Part shown: positions 1 through 8,741 of the stretch, one piece after another
How the letters are laid out: each line of letters starts with the position of its first letter
Position numbering within the stretch: the stretch's first letter is position 1
Source: an uncultured Treponema sp.
Lineage (GTDB): Bacteria > Spirochaetota > Spirochaetia > Treponematales > Treponemataceae
Direction of reading: 5' to 3'
Length of the DNA: 64,000 nt
NCBI GenBank assembly: GCA_937877535.1
Contig: CALFJF010000044.1
Location: 1 to 64,000 of the forward strand
The notes under the pieces: generated by a model
Databases searched by the model: none
Told to the model about the DNA's origin: nothing
The model's input: only the letters and a program-made list of their open reading frames with translations
Made by a program: the position numbers and the translations under genes

Positions 1-330
1 CTTCGGGCGGAAGTTCGTCCAAAACAGGCTCTGGAATTTCGCTTGAAACTCGCTCTTCTTCACCCTCTCCTTCCGTGTTTTCGTCGCGCTCTTCCAAAAT
101 CGGCGGTTTTTCTTCCGCAGGAACGCTTAAAGTCTCTTCTCCGACCTCTTTTGGCTCTTCGGGCGGAAGTTCGTCCAAAACAGGCTCTGGAATTTCGCTT
201 GAAACTCGCTCCTCTTCACCCTCCCCTTCCGATTTTTCGTCGCGCTCTTCCAAAAGCGGCGTTTTTTCTTCTTCGGGAACGCTCAAAGGCTCTTCTTCGA
301 CCTCTTTTGGCTCTTCGGGCGGAAGTTCGT
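1..330 (-). repeat. 156-bp in-frame tandem repeat
   Basis: The string CTTCGGGCGGAAGTTCGTC recurs at 1, 157 and 313, giving a period of 156 bp (52 codons) inside the RlpA-like gene. Units encode an acidic, proline-rich segment (ELPPEEPKEV, then EETLSVPAEEK, then ERDE, then EGEGEERVSSEIPEP). Adjacent copies differ by scattered substitutions. More copies may lie beyond the left edge. Confidence 0.9.
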
Positions 331-1000
331 CTTCGATTTTTTCGGAAATGAGCGGTTCGCTATCTTCTATCAAAACGCTTTCAACGGGTTCAACACTTTC
401 AACCGATTTTTCGTCAACAGACGACGCGTCGTCCTTTTCTTCGATTTTTGGCTCTTCGTCGTCTTCTTCGCTCGGCTCGTCGTCGTTCACGCCTTCTTGA
501 GAAAGGAGCGGGTCGTCTTTTGGCGGCTCGGAAACAGCATCTTCAAAAGAATCCTCGATTTCTGGATTTTCTCCATTACTCTCGTTTTCTGTATCGTTAT
601 TTTTTGGAGCAGGCGGCTCTTCGGCGGGAGATTCCACGGAAATAACCGCGCTTCCTTCCGCGCTATTTTCTGGCGAGCCGATTCTTCGCGTGAGTTTTAC
701 AAGAACACCAGAATTTTTTTGGATTCCAAGCGACTGCGCCGCTTCTTGAGAAAGAAGAACGGCAACGCCTTCGCTTGGGTCGATTGACCCCAAAACGAGT
801 ACGTCAACCGATTTTCCGTTCGCGGGATTTGAAACCACAAGACTATCGCCTGGAAGATATCCCACCGTTCGCGCAAAAAATCCCTCTGGAAACTCGCCAC
901 GCTCTGCAACAGACGCACGCCCGTCAAGCGACGGACGCGCCGCCGCGAACAAAATCGCAACGGTAAAAACCGTAAAAACGGAACAAACTATTCTTTTCAT
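1..1000 (-). CDS. RlpA-like double-psi beta-barrel envelope protein with acidic repeat tail (partial)
   Basis: The ATG at 1000 starts a signal peptide (MKRIVC, a hydrophobic stretch, then AAARPS). The frame stays open to the window edge, so the C-terminus is missing. Residues about 20-105 (ERGEFPEGFFARTVGYLPGDS, then VSNPANGKSVDVLVLG, then EGVAVLLSQEAAQSLGI) resemble the RlpA-like double-psi beta-barrel of spirochaetal envelope proteins, which act on or bind peptidoglycan. After that the protein is a Glu/Pro/Ser-rich tail with 52-residue tandem repeats of the type EPVLDELPPEEPKEV. It lies 59 bp downstream of a secreted-protein gene in the same direction and may be co-transcribed. The fold assignment comes from motif resemblance; enzymatic activity is not shown. 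Canonical RlpA proteins often end in a SPOR domain, which would lie outside the window. Confidence 0.7.
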   Translation of the reverse strand, partial: MKRIVCSVFTVFTVAILFAAARPSLDGRASVAERGEFPEGFFARTVGYLPGDSLVVSNPANGKSVDVLVLGSIDPSEGVAVLLSQEAAQSLGIQKNSGVLVKLTRRIGSPENSAEGSAVISVESPAEEPPAPKNNDTENESNGENPEIEDSFEDAVSEPPKDDPLLSQEGVNDDEPSEEDDEEPKIEEKDDASSVDEKSVESVEPVESVLIEDSEPLISEKIEDELPPEEPKEVEEEPLSVPEEEKTPLLEERDEKSEGEGEEERVSSEIPEPVLDELPPEEPKEVGEETLSVPAEEKPPILEERDENTEGEGEEERVSSEIPEPVLDELPPE

Positions 1001-1059
1001 AAAAGACCCTTCCACCCTTATAGTCCTTTGGACTTTTTGACCGTTTTTTCCAAAACTTT

Positions 1060-1575
1060 TTAACGTTCTCCAATCGCGCTTGACGCAACTTTTGACGCAA
1101 ACGCGATGATTCCTGCTTCATTGTCGTTGCTTTTTGTAATTGGTCCAGGCTCTGCCGACCCGTCCGAAAGTTCGGCTCCAGAAAAAACATCGTACACTTT
1201 CCAAGCCACTCGCTCGATATTTCCCAATTTTGGACTATCGGGCTTTGACGAGTTTGTGGTGCGAAAAAAAACTTCCACGCGAACCAAATAATCCATTCCG
1301 CCGATTTTATTTTCGATTAACGCCGCTCGAAGCGACTTTGACCGCTCCCTCGAATCTCCGTTATCAACAAAAATCGGGGAGTTCGACACGATTCTTCCTT
1401 TGTTAAAAAAATAATCGATGAGCGATTGCTCAAAAAACTCGCTTGTAGCCCAAATTTTTTCTTGCCCAGGATTATTTTGAATAACTTGAATCGAAAGCAT
1501 TGAGTTTTTTGCAAACGCGGCAGAACAAAAAAGCAAGGCAAAAAAGCCAAAAAAAGCCTTTTTTGTGATATTCAT
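1060..1575 (-). CDS. Small secreted protein of unknown function
   Basis: I do not recognise this 171-residue protein. The start is the ATG at 1575 (MNITKKAFFGFF), directly behind a strong GGGGGAGG ribosome-binding site; an upstream in-frame start has no such site. Residues 1-22 form a signal peptide ending in SAAFA, so the product is periplasmic or outer-membrane. The mature part (SMLSIQVIQNNPG, then EFFEQSLIDYFFNKGRIVSNSP, then MDYLVRVEVFF, then WKVYDVFSG) has the alternating helix/strand look of small treponemal envelope proteins. It sits just upstream of the RlpA-like gene, so a shared envelope role is likely but unproven. Confidence 0.65.
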   Translation of the reverse strand: MNITKKAFFGFFALLFCSAAFAKNSMLSIQVIQNNPGQEKIWATSEFFEQSLIDYFFNKGRIVSNSPIFVDNGDSRERSKSLRAALIENKIGGMDYLVRVEVFFRTTNSSKPDSPKLGNIERVAWKVYDVFSGAELSDGSAEPGPITKSNDNEAGIIAFASKVASSAIGER

Positions 1576-1730
1576 GCGCCTCCCCCAAAAACGATAAAAA
1601 ATCATAAGTCGTCCCGTAGAATATCGGAATTTTTGCCGAGCGATTTTAGTGAGTAAACAGAGTTTAAGATTTGAAAACGAAACAGTTTTGGTATTTTGTA
1701 GAATTGCTCAAAAAAAATGCCTTTGACACT

Positions 1731-1758
1731 AAAAAAACAAGGGGCTAAAAGCCCCTTG
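1731..1758 (-). terminator. Intrinsic terminator of the mcsA-mcsB-clpC-tyrS group
   Basis: Arms CAAGGGGCT (1738-1746) and AGCCCCTTG (1750-1758) flank a 3-nt loop. On the minus strand the stem is followed by seven T (1731-1737). It lies about 80 bp downstream of tyrS. Confidence 0.85.
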
Positions 1759-1839
1759 CTCCCAAAAAGTATTTGTCCTTTTAAGCGAACACAGATTTTT
1801 TATCCACAGATTCTGGATTGTGAATCCACGTCGCGCCCG

Positions 1840-3084
1840 TCACTTAAAAATCACGCGCGAGAACTTTTTCTTCCCTGCCCGTAAGACCAATTCGCCGTCT
1901 TTGTCGAGATTCGCCGTCGTTACTTTGAGCGTTGGGTCGGAGATACCCTCGCCGTTCAAACTCGCGCCGTTTCCTTGAATGAGCCGCCGCGCCTCGCCGT
2001 TTGACGAAGCGAGTTTTGCACTCACAAAGAGCGAGAGAATCCCGATTCCTGCATCAAGTTCAGACTTTGAAAGTTCCACCGTGGGCATCTGCGTTTTGTC
2101 GCCCTCGCCGCTGAAAGCCGCCTTTGCGCCCGCGAGCGCGGAATCTGCCTTTTCTTTTCCGTGGATTTCTTTGGTCACTTCGTAGGCAAGCCGCTCTTTC
2201 GCCGCGTTTATGTTACCCGCGCAAATCTCTTTGATTTCAGGAATTTCAAGGAAGGTGAAGAGTTTGAAGAATTTTTCGACATCGGGGTCGGCGACATTTC
2301 GCCAGTATTGGAAAAAATCGTACACGCTCGTAAGGCTTTCGTCCAAGAAAATTGCGCCTTTTTCGGTCTTGCCCATCTTCTTGCCGTCGCTCCGCGTGAT
2401 GAGCGGGAATGTGAGACCGTAGGCTGTGTGTTCCTCGTTGAGTTCTTCCGTGCCGCCGAGCTTGCGCCGAATCAAATCGACTCCCGCCGTGATGTTTCCC
2501 CACTGGTCATCGCCGCCAATCTGAAGCTTAACGCCGTGCTTCTGGTGCAGGCAGAGATAGTCGTAACTCTGCAAAAGCTGATAGTTGAATTCGATGAACG
2601 AAAGCCCGCGCTCCAATCGCTGCTTGTACGCCTCGAACGAGAGCATTTTGTTCACGCTGAAGCACGAGCCGATGTCGCGCAGAAAATCGATGTAGTTCAA
2701 ATCGGCGAGCCAGTCCTTGTTGTTTGCGGAGAATGCCGTCTTTCCGTCGAAGCCGATGAAGCGGTCGAGCTGCGCCTTGATTGTCTCCACATTCTGGTCA
2801 ATCTGCTCGTAGGAAATCATCTTTCGCATTTCGGTTTTGCCGCTCGGGTCGCCAATGCGGGCTGTTCCGCCGCCAATCAGCGCGATTCCGATATGCCCCT
2901 GCTCGCGCAAATGACGGAGCGCGAAAAATGGAACCATGTGCCCGATGTGAAGGCTCGGCCCCGTGGGGTCGCAGCCGACATAAAACGCGACTGGTCCTTT
3001 GTCCATCAAATCCGACAAGCCCTTTTCGTCCGTACACTGCGCGAAAAATCCGCGTTCTTTCAATATTTCAAGTGCTTTGTTCAT
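1840..3084 (-). CDS. tyrS: Tyrosyl-tRNA synthetase
   Basis: This is a class I aminoacyl-tRNA synthetase that charges tRNA-Tyr in the cytoplasm. At 414 residues it is full length for bacterial TyrRS. The HIGH motif is exact (PSLHIGHMVPF, residues 46-49). The KMSKS loop appears as KKMGKTEKG near residue 235. Substrate-pocket sequences YVGCDPTGPSLH and QIGGDDQWGNI are present, and the C-terminal S4-type RNA-binding domain (LSLFVSAKLASSNGEARRLI, then GKKKFSRV) is intact. The ATG at 3084 has an AAAGGAAAA ribosome-binding site. It starts 12 bp after clpC ends, so it is the last gene of the mcsA-mcsB-clpC-tyrS group and is followed by the terminator at 1731-1758. Codons are G/C-ending and biased compared with clpC, as expected for high expression. 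Confidence 0.97.
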   Translation of the reverse strand: MNKALEILKERGFFAQCTDEKGLSDLMDKGPVAFYVGCDPTGPSLHIGHMVPFFALRHLREQGHIGIALIGGGTARIGDPSGKTEMRKMISYEQIDQNVETIKAQLDRFIGFDGKTAFSANNKDWLADLNYIDFLRDIGSCFSVNKMLSFEAYKQRLERGLSFIEFNYQLLQSYDYLCLHQKHGVKLQIGGDDQWGNITAGVDLIRRKLGGTEELNEEHTAYGLTFPLITRSDGKKMGKTEKGAIFLDESLTSVYDFFQYWRNVADPDVEKFFKLFTFLEIPEIKEICAGNINAAKERLAYEVTKEIHGKEKADSALAGAKAAFSGEGDKTQMPTVELSKSELDAGIGILSLFVSAKLASSNGEARRLIQGNGASLNGEGISDPTLKVTTANLDKDGELVLRAGKKKFSRVIFK

Positions 3085-3096
3085 TTTATTTTCCTT

Positions 3097-5637
3097 TTAT
3101 ACTTTTTCGTTTTCTAACAATTTCTGCGACTCGATTTTCTTTTGCTTTTCGTCGTTCACGCTCACCAAAAGATGCGCAGAATCGGCTTTTACGCTCACAA
3201 AAACGCTTTTTCCGTCCTCTATTTTTTTTGTGAGAATCAAAGAAGCGAGCGCGTCTTCGATTTCGTCTTGAATGAGCCTTCTAAGCGGACGCGCACCAAG
3301 CATGGGGTCGTAACCGCGGTCTAAAATCCACGCACGCGCGTTTTCGTCCACAAAAATCGAAAGTTTCCGATTCGACAACCGCGCCCCCAATTCCGCAAGT
3401 TGAATATCAAGGATTTTTGAAATTTCTTCTCGCGAAAGCGGGTCAAAAACCACAATGTCGTCGATTCTGTTCAAAAGTTCAGGGCGCATGATTTTTTTGA
3501 GTTCTTCGAGCGCGTTTTGCCTAATTTCTTCGTGAGGAAGCGTTCCAGACGAAAATGTCGAAAATCCGAGTTTTCGCTCCGCGCTAATTTCCCGTGCGCC
3601 CGCGTTGCTCGTCATCAAAATCACGGTATTCCGAAAACTCACCGAATGTCCCAAATTGTCCGAAAGTTCGCCCTCTTCAAGAATTTGCAAAAGAAGATTA
3701 AAAACGTCGGAGTGCGCCTTTTCGATTTCGTCAAAAAGCACGACCGAGTATGGCTTTTGCCGCACGCGATTTGTAAGAACGCCGCCTTCCTCGTAGCCGA
3801 TGTAGCCTGGAGCCGCGCCAACAAGTCGGCTCGACGTGTATTTTTCCATAAAATCCGACATATCGATTCGGATTAACGAATCTTCCGAACCGAACAAAAA
3901 CTTCGCAAGCGATTTTGCAAGTTGCGTTTTTCCCACTCCGCTCGGTCCTAAAAAAATAAACGAGCCGACGGGTCTATTTGGATTTGAAACGCCAGAGCGA
4001 CTTCGCCGAATCGCCCCAGAAATAAGGCGCACCGCTTCTTCTTGCCCCACAACCGTTTCATGGATTTCGTTTTCCATGGAAACGAGCCGCGCCGATTCGT
4101 TTTCGTCCAGTTTTTCCACAGGAATTCCCGTCATGTCGGAAACGATTTTTTCAACGTCCGCCTTTGTTACAAGTCGCTTTTCAGAAAGAACGCTGTTTTT
4201 CCAATATGCATTAAATTTGTTGAGTTCCCGTCGGAGTTCTTCAACTTTGTCGCGAGCGACCGCCGCGCCCTCGTAATCTTGCTCCGCGACGAGTCGATTT
4301 TTTTCCGAAACCAAAAGGTCAATGCTCCGCTCGATTTCTGAAAGTTCCGGCGGTTTTTCGCTTCCCGTGATTTTTTTCGCGCTCCCCGCTTCGTCCAAAA
4401 TATCAATCGCTTTGTCTGGTAAATATCTGTCGGAAATGTAACGCTTTGAAAGCCGCACAATTTCGGCAATTACCCCGTCCTCGTATACAACGTTATGAAA
4501 CGACTCGTATTGCCCTTTTAATCCTTCGAGGATTTCGATAGCGTCTTCTTCTTTTGGCTCGTCAACGCTCACCGTTTGAAATCTGCGCTCAAGTGCGCTG
4601 TCTTTTTCGATATATTTTCTATACTCTTTTCGCGTGGTCGCCCCAATAATCTGAATCTCGCCACGAGAAAGCGCGGGTTTTAGAATATTGCTCGCGTCCA
4701 TCGCTCCAGAAGAATCGCCCGCGCCAATGAGCATGTGGAGTTCATCAATAAAAAGAATCACGTCCTTTGATTCTTGCACTTCCGCGATGAGTTTTTTCAT
4801 TCGCTCTTCAAAATCGCCACGATAGCGAGTTCCCGCCACAAGAGCCGTCAAATCCAAAGAAAGCACCCGCTTTGAAAGAAGCGCGTACGGAACGCTTCCC
4901 GATGCGATTTTTTGCGCAAGTCCCTCGGCGACGGCAGTTTTTCCAACGCCGGGCTCTCCCAAAAGAACGGGATTATTTTTTGTTCGGCGACTCAAAATTT
5001 GAATCACGCGAACAATTTCCCGCGCCCGCCCAATGACGGGGTCTAGTTTTCCTTCGCGCGAAAGGCTCGTCAAATCTCGACTGTATTTTTGAAGAAACGA
5101 ACCTTTTTGTTTTTTTGCGTTTCCTTTTCCGCCCGCAAAAGCCGCCTCAAGCGAGCCGTTTTCTTCGGTTTCTTCGCCTTCGGGAAGCGATTTATTTCTC
5201 CGCTGAACTTCGCGAGCAGTTGCGCGGAGTTTTTCAACGTCAACGCCGTGCAACGAAAAAAAACGCGCAGAAACGCTTCCCGCTTCAAGACTTGCGGCAA
5301 TCAAAAGGTGCTCCGTGCCAACGTAATCGTTTCGCATTGTTTTTGACTCGATTACCGCAGAATCCAAAAGCGAGCGAAGCCGACGCGACGGCGGCAGATT
5401 TTCCACGATAAACCGCACGTCCTCGCGCTTTTCGCCCGAAACGCTTTGCTCAAGCGCAAGTTGAAACGTAAGCACGTTCAAATTGAGCGATTGAATCATC
5501 TCGTAACCGTAGCCCGCGGCGTTTTTCAAAAGCGGAAGAATAACGTGTTCCACCTGCAATTCTTCCGCGCCGCTTTGCCGCCCTTCATCTTGCGCCATAT
5601 TCAAAAGTTTTCGCACAATTATTGATAAATCATTCAT
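3097..5637 (-). CDS. clpC: ClpC-type AAA+ unfoldase of the Clp protease
   Basis: This is a Hsp100 ATPase that unfolds substrates for ClpP. The order is a Clp_N double repeat (residues 1-150), AAA-1 with Walker A GEPGVGKT near 226 and Walker B ILFIDE, a middle region with a UVR-like segment (LVAEQDYEGAAVARDKVEEL, about 446), AAA-2 with Walker A GPSGVGKT near 563 and VVLFDE, and the D2-small domain. A short LGF tripeptide near 692 is in place for docking to ClpP. The UVR segment and short middle domain make it ClpC rather than ClpB. At 846 residues it has normal length. It follows mcsB by 42 bp, which matches Gram-positive mcsA-mcsB-clpC clusters; ctsR and clpP are not in the window. The start at 5637 has only a weak ribosome-binding site. 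Confidence 0.93.
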   Translation of the reverse strand: MNDLSIIVRKLLNMAQDEGRQSGAEELQVEHVILPLLKNAAGYGYEMIQSLNLNVLTFQLALEQSVSGEKREDVRFIVENLPPSRRLRSLLDSAVIESKTMRNDYVGTEHLLIAASLEAGSVSARFFSLHGVDVEKLRATAREVQRRNKSLPEGEETEENGSLEAAFAGGKGNAKKQKGSFLQKYSRDLTSLSREGKLDPVIGRAREIVRVIQILSRRTKNNPVLLGEPGVGKTAVAEGLAQKIASGSVPYALLSKRVLSLDLTALVAGTRYRGDFEERMKKLIAEVQESKDVILFIDELHMLIGAGDSSGAMDASNILKPALSRGEIQIIGATTRKEYRKYIEKDSALERRFQTVSVDEPKEEDAIEILEGLKGQYESFHNVVYEDGVIAEIVRLSKRYISDRYLPDKAIDILDEAGSAKKITGSEKPPELSEIERSIDLLVSEKNRLVAEQDYEGAAVARDKVEELRRELNKFNAYWKNSVLSEKRLVTKADVEKIVSDMTGIPVEKLDENESARLVSMENEIHETVVGQEEAVRLISGAIRRSRSGVSNPNRPVGSFIFLGPSGVGKTQLAKSLAKFLFGSEDSLIRIDMSDFMEKYTSSRLVGAAPGYIGYEEGGVLTNRVRQKPYSVVLFDEIEKAHSDVFNLLLQILEEGELSDNLGHSVSFRNTVILMTSNAGAREISAERKLGFSTFSSGTLPHEEIRQNALEELKKIMRPELLNRIDDIVVFDPLSREEISKILDIQLAELGARLSNRKLSIFVDENARAWILDRGYDPMLGARPLRRLIQDEIEDALASLILTKKIEDGKSVFVSVKADSAHLLVSVNDEKQKKIESQKLLENEKV

Positions 5638-5679
5638 TTTTTTTGCCCATTCATTGACTAAATCTGTTCAAAATCGTTT

Positions 5680-6798
5680 TTATCGAAACGCAATTTTTCC
5701 GAACGCTTCTTGAATCAAAAGCGCGCGAATGTGTTTTTCCGAAAGCGCACGACTTTTTGCGATGTCTTCAGGAAATGAAAAATCGCGATTTCTCATCACA
5801 AATTGAATGTGTCCCGGTTGAATCCGATAAATGAGAGCGTAAATCTCCCCGTCGGAAAGTCCGCTCAAAATTCCAAGATTTTTTCCCCATTTTATCGCGC
5901 TGATTGCTTCGATGGCACTTCGTAAATCGCACAAAAACGAAAACTTTGAAAGCGCGTACGATTTGTACACTCTATCGCGGATTTCCGTCATTCTTGAAGA
6001 AAACACTTTTTCAGAAAGTCTGCGCTCTTTTTCCACAAGCGACCTCAACGCGCCAGAAATCAATGCGAGTTGGTCGATTTCGCTGCCATTTCCTGCACAG
6101 CGAGTGCAAAATTCGTAAAAAGAGCCGAGTGCGCCCGATTTTTCCGCCGAAAGCCCAAAGCAATCGCGAACGCCAAGCCCGCGTTTTTCATATTCTTCAA
6201 CGATATTTTGCAGATTCGACGAAAACGAAATCGCGGGAAGATGAACTCGAAACGAAATTTTCATTCCGCTCCCGCAATCTGAAAATCGACTCGTCAAAAA
6301 TCCCCGCTCCCGATTTGCAGAAAATTGCATAAAATCTTGAAGTTCGTCGTCAATCGTCTTGCACACTTGAAACGCGCCCACGCCGTTCATTCCCGCGCAA
6401 AATGCGGAAAGTCTAAAATGGTCTACATCGTTCACCGTGCACGAAAACGCGCCGTCATCGCGAATCACGATTCCGCTTCCGCGCGAAAGATTCGTGTTTT
6501 GTTTTATAACGCCGCGCTCGCAAAGGATTCTTTTTCCAACAAGGTCTAAATTTGACGAAAGCACCGCTTGATATTTTTCGCCTTCTTGCAAATGCGAAAA
6601 AGCGTCAAACGCCATTGTCCGAACGCGCTCGGCATCGTCTTCGCGAAAACGCGACGGAAACGGAAAATTCGCCAAATCCCGCGCAAGGCGCACCCGCGTT
6701 GAAAGAACAACATCGCTTTCTTGCCCGTCAAGCGAATACCATGCGTCAAAAGCAGAAATGTTCGATTTTGAAGATTCGTTTTCACCGTCATTCGCCAT
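5680..6798 (-). CDS. mcsB: McsB-family protein-arginine kinase homologue, active-site motifs degenerate
   Basis: By position and overall sequence this is McsB, the kinase that phosphorylates protein arginines to mark them for ClpC-ClpP. The N-terminal phosphagen-kinase signature LSTRVRLARDL is kept, and the protein aligns along its whole 372 residues with the family. Hallmark active-site stretches are altered. The catalytic NEEDH is NDVDH (123-127), the CPTN cysteine motif is RFSD (171-174), the following GLRAS is GMKIS, and the GEGSEA loop reads GLSAEKSGA. This suggests a pseudokinase or a strongly altered activity; that is inference. The start chosen is the ATG at 6798 (MANDGE) behind GGAGGG; a start ten codons upstream lacks a site. 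It overlaps the mcsA stop by 11 bp, indicating translational coupling. Confidence 0.85.
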   Translation of the reverse strand: MANDGENESSKSNISAFDAWYSLDGQESDVVLSTRVRLARDLANFPFPSRFREDDAERVRTMAFDAFSHLQEGEKYQAVLSSNLDLVGKRILCERGVIKQNTNLSRGSGIVIRDDGAFSCTVNDVDHFRLSAFCAGMNGVGAFQVCKTIDDELQDFMQFSANRERGFLTSRFSDCGSGMKISFRVHLPAISFSSNLQNIVEEYEKRGLGVRDCFGLSAEKSGALGSFYEFCTRCAGNGSEIDQLALISGALRSLVEKERRLSEKVFSSRMTEIRDRVYKSYALSKFSFLCDLRSAIEAISAIKWGKNLGILSGLSDGEIYALIYRIQPGHIQFVMRNRDFSFPEDIAKSRALSEKHIRALLIQEAFGKIAFR

Positions 6799-7294
6799 CG
6801 CTTCCCTCCGAAACGGGCGTTTTTTCAAGCGCGCGCAAATAATCGCGATAGACCGCCGCTCGCTCGTAATCTTCGTTTTTCAAGGATTCATCGAGTTTAT
6901 CTTGAATCGACATTCGTTGCGTGAGAACGGAACTAAAGCCCCGAAGTCGCTTTGGCATTGACCCCGTGTATTTTGAAGTTACGCCGATTTTTTTGAATTG
7001 CTCGTCAAGGTAGTTTTTGAAAATCGAATAACATTCTGGGCAACCCGCGCTTTCTTTGCGTTTTACTTCAGAAAGAGAGATTCCGCAAACGGGACAGAGT
7101 TTTTTTTCTTCCTCTTTTTCTTTTCGCAAAAACGACTGAAAGAGGGACGCTATTGCTCTTCCGATTGTCTGCGAATCGGAAGAAACGTTGTATTTTTTGG
7201 CGCAATCAACGCATAAATTGAGTTTTCTTTTTGACGGCGAAACCTGTTCAAGGAACAAAACCGCCTCGTTTTCATGGCAAATACTGCAAATCAT
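6788..7294 (-). CDS. mcsA: McsA, zinc-binding activator of McsB
   Basis: This 168-residue adaptor normally binds zinc and activates McsB. Four Cys pairs are visible: CSIC (3-6), CVDC (28-31), CPVC and CPECY (about 83-105), consistent with two zinc sites. A C-terminal UVR motif (SIQDKLDESLKNEDYERAAVYRDYL) resembles the UvrB/UvrC interaction domain. It is first in the mcsA-mcsB-clpC-tyrS group, and its 3' end overlaps mcsB. No CtsR box and no CIRCE element were found in the 115 bp upstream, so heat-shock control is not evident. Unlike its partner McsB, McsA retains its family hallmarks. Confidence 0.92.
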   Translation of the reverse strand: MICSICHENEAVLFLEQVSPSKRKLNLCVDCAKKYNVSSDSQTIGRAIASLFQSFLRKEKEEEKKLCPVCGISLSEVKRKESAGCPECYSIFKNYLDEQFKKIGVTSKYTGSMPKRLRGFSSVLTQRMSIQDKLDESLKNEDYERAAVYRDYLRALEKTPVSEGSDGE

Positions 7295-7409
7295 AAAAAA
7301 TCCGCCCTCTTCCGTTATTTTTGAAAATCGCGCAACACGTTTTTGAGTTTGCTATTTTAGCGGAAAATCGCTATTTTTACAAACCACCGCGCGTCTTTTG
7401 CAAATTCCG

Positions 7410-8741
7410 TTACATTTTTCTAAGCGTTTCTATCGGTTTTTCCGCGCCAGCCTTTAGAGCGGGAAGCACGCTGACCAAAAGCGACAACGCAATCGTTCCC
7501 GCCGAAATGACGCACAAATGCGGAAGCGGAATTGAAACGGGAATATGCTGCAAATAAAACGCGGGGTCAAGCAGATTTATATGAGAAAAATCCGCCCCAG
7601 AACCGTGCAAAATGGCAGCAAAAAATTCGGCAAAAATGTTCACCGCCTGCTCGATTTTGTCCATAATCGGCTTAAAGTTTACGGCGCACAAAAGTCCCGT
7701 AGGAATTCCTGCCAAAACGCCCGTCGCTCCGCACGTCATTCCAGATAAAAGAAACGAAAACGCAATTCCAGCGTTTGACGCACCAAGGCTTTTTAGAATC
7801 GCAATTTCTTTCCGCCGCTCCATAACAAGCATTACAAGCGCACTCGAAATATTCACGGACGCAACAAGAACGATTAAAAGCATTATAAACAAAAGCAAAA
7901 TCCTCGTTGACGAAAAATTCTCGTATTCCGCGCTGTTTAATTGACTCCATCTTTGCACGCGCGAATTTGGCGGAATCACGCGCTCGATTTCTCGAAATGC
8001 CTTTTCGAGTTCGATTGAAAACGGGTCGGCACATTCTGAACCGATTAAAAATCGAGAAGACGAAGACGGAAGAATCTCAAAACCCGCTTCAAGCGGAATA
8101 AAAACCCAAAGCGCGTCCAATTCTTGATACCCGCTCGACACAATTCCAGAAACCTTAAACGGCGTTATTTTTGGACGAAGCGCACGACTTTCCCCGTTTG
8201 ACGCACGAATCGTAACAAGCCGAATTGTGTCGCCCACGGAAAGAGAAAGCGTTTCGGCAAGTTTTTTTCCGATTACGGCAGAACGCTCGCTCGAAAACGC
8301 TTTTTCTCCGTCGCAAACTTCAAGAAGCGTGCGGAACGATTCGTTTTTTTCAAAAATGCTTTCGCTTACCGCCCGCACCGTCGCGCCCGTTCTTTTGGAC
8401 GAGGAGGACGCAAGCGCGATTCCTTCGATTTCCGCAAAAGAATACGTTACCGAAGGAAGCGCGGAGATTTTTTCTGATAAAGCCAAAAGAGAAGCCGCGC
8501 TTTTTGTTTCTTCAGAGCCATTTGAAACGGTGCATCGAACGTGCGCCGACGAAAGACCTATCATTCTGTCGGTAATTCCTTTTATCATTCCGTCGGAAAC
8601 GGCAAGAACCATCACAAGCGGAACGAGCGAAATTCCTATGCAAACCGTAGCTCCCACAAGGCTTCGTCTGGCATTTGATTTTTTACCCGTTCGCGGAAAA
8701 AGAAGCCGAAACGCAAACAAAAGAGAAGCAGAAGCCGTCAT
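7410..8741 (-). CDS. lolE: Lipoprotein-sorting ABC transporter permease (LolC/LolE family)
   Basis: This is an inner-membrane permease of the LolCDE/FtsX type, which extracts lipoproteins from the inner membrane for delivery to the outer membrane. The 443 residues show a first membrane helix (about 23-45), a large periplasmic MacB-PCD-like domain, and three C-terminal helices in the FtsX domain (RILLLFIMLLIVLVASVNIS, then IAILKSLGASNAGIAFSFLL, then a helix near the C-terminus). The ERRKEIAILKSLGA sequence is the coupling helix that contacts the ATPase. Its ATG overlaps the lolD stop as ATGA, so it is translated with lolD. It is the downstream permease of the lolC-lolD-lolE trio. The letters C and E are assigned by order only. 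Confidence 0.85.
   Translation of the reverse strand: MTASASLLFAFRLLFPRTGKKSNARRSLVGATVCIGISLVPLVMVLAVSDGMIKGITDRMIGLSSAHVRCTVSNGSEETKSAASLLALSEKISALPSVTYSFAEIEGIALASSSSKRTGATVRAVSESIFEKNESFRTLLEVCDGEKAFSSERSAVIGKKLAETLSLSVGDTIRLVTIRASNGESRALRPKITPFKVSGIVSSGYQELDALWVFIPLEAGFEILPSSSSRFLIGSECADPFSIELEKAFREIERVIPPNSRVQRWSQLNSAEYENFSSTRILLLFIMLLIVLVASVNISSALVMLVMERRKEIAILKSLGASNAGIAFSFLLSGMTCGATGVLAGIPTGLLCAVNFKPIMDKIEQAVNIFAEFFAAILHGSGADFSHINLLDPAFYLQHIPVSIPLPHLCVISAGTIALSLLVSVLPALKAGAEKPIETLRKM

Noticed and set aside
2161..3117. Long open frame opposite tyrS (318 codons, plus strand)
   Set aside because: It is the antisense of a confirmed synthetase with low-complexity composition and no ribosome-binding site.
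7295..7409. CtsR box or CIRCE element upstream of mcsA
   Set aside because: No matching inverted repeat was seen; only an AT-rich region with a repeated GCTATTTT.
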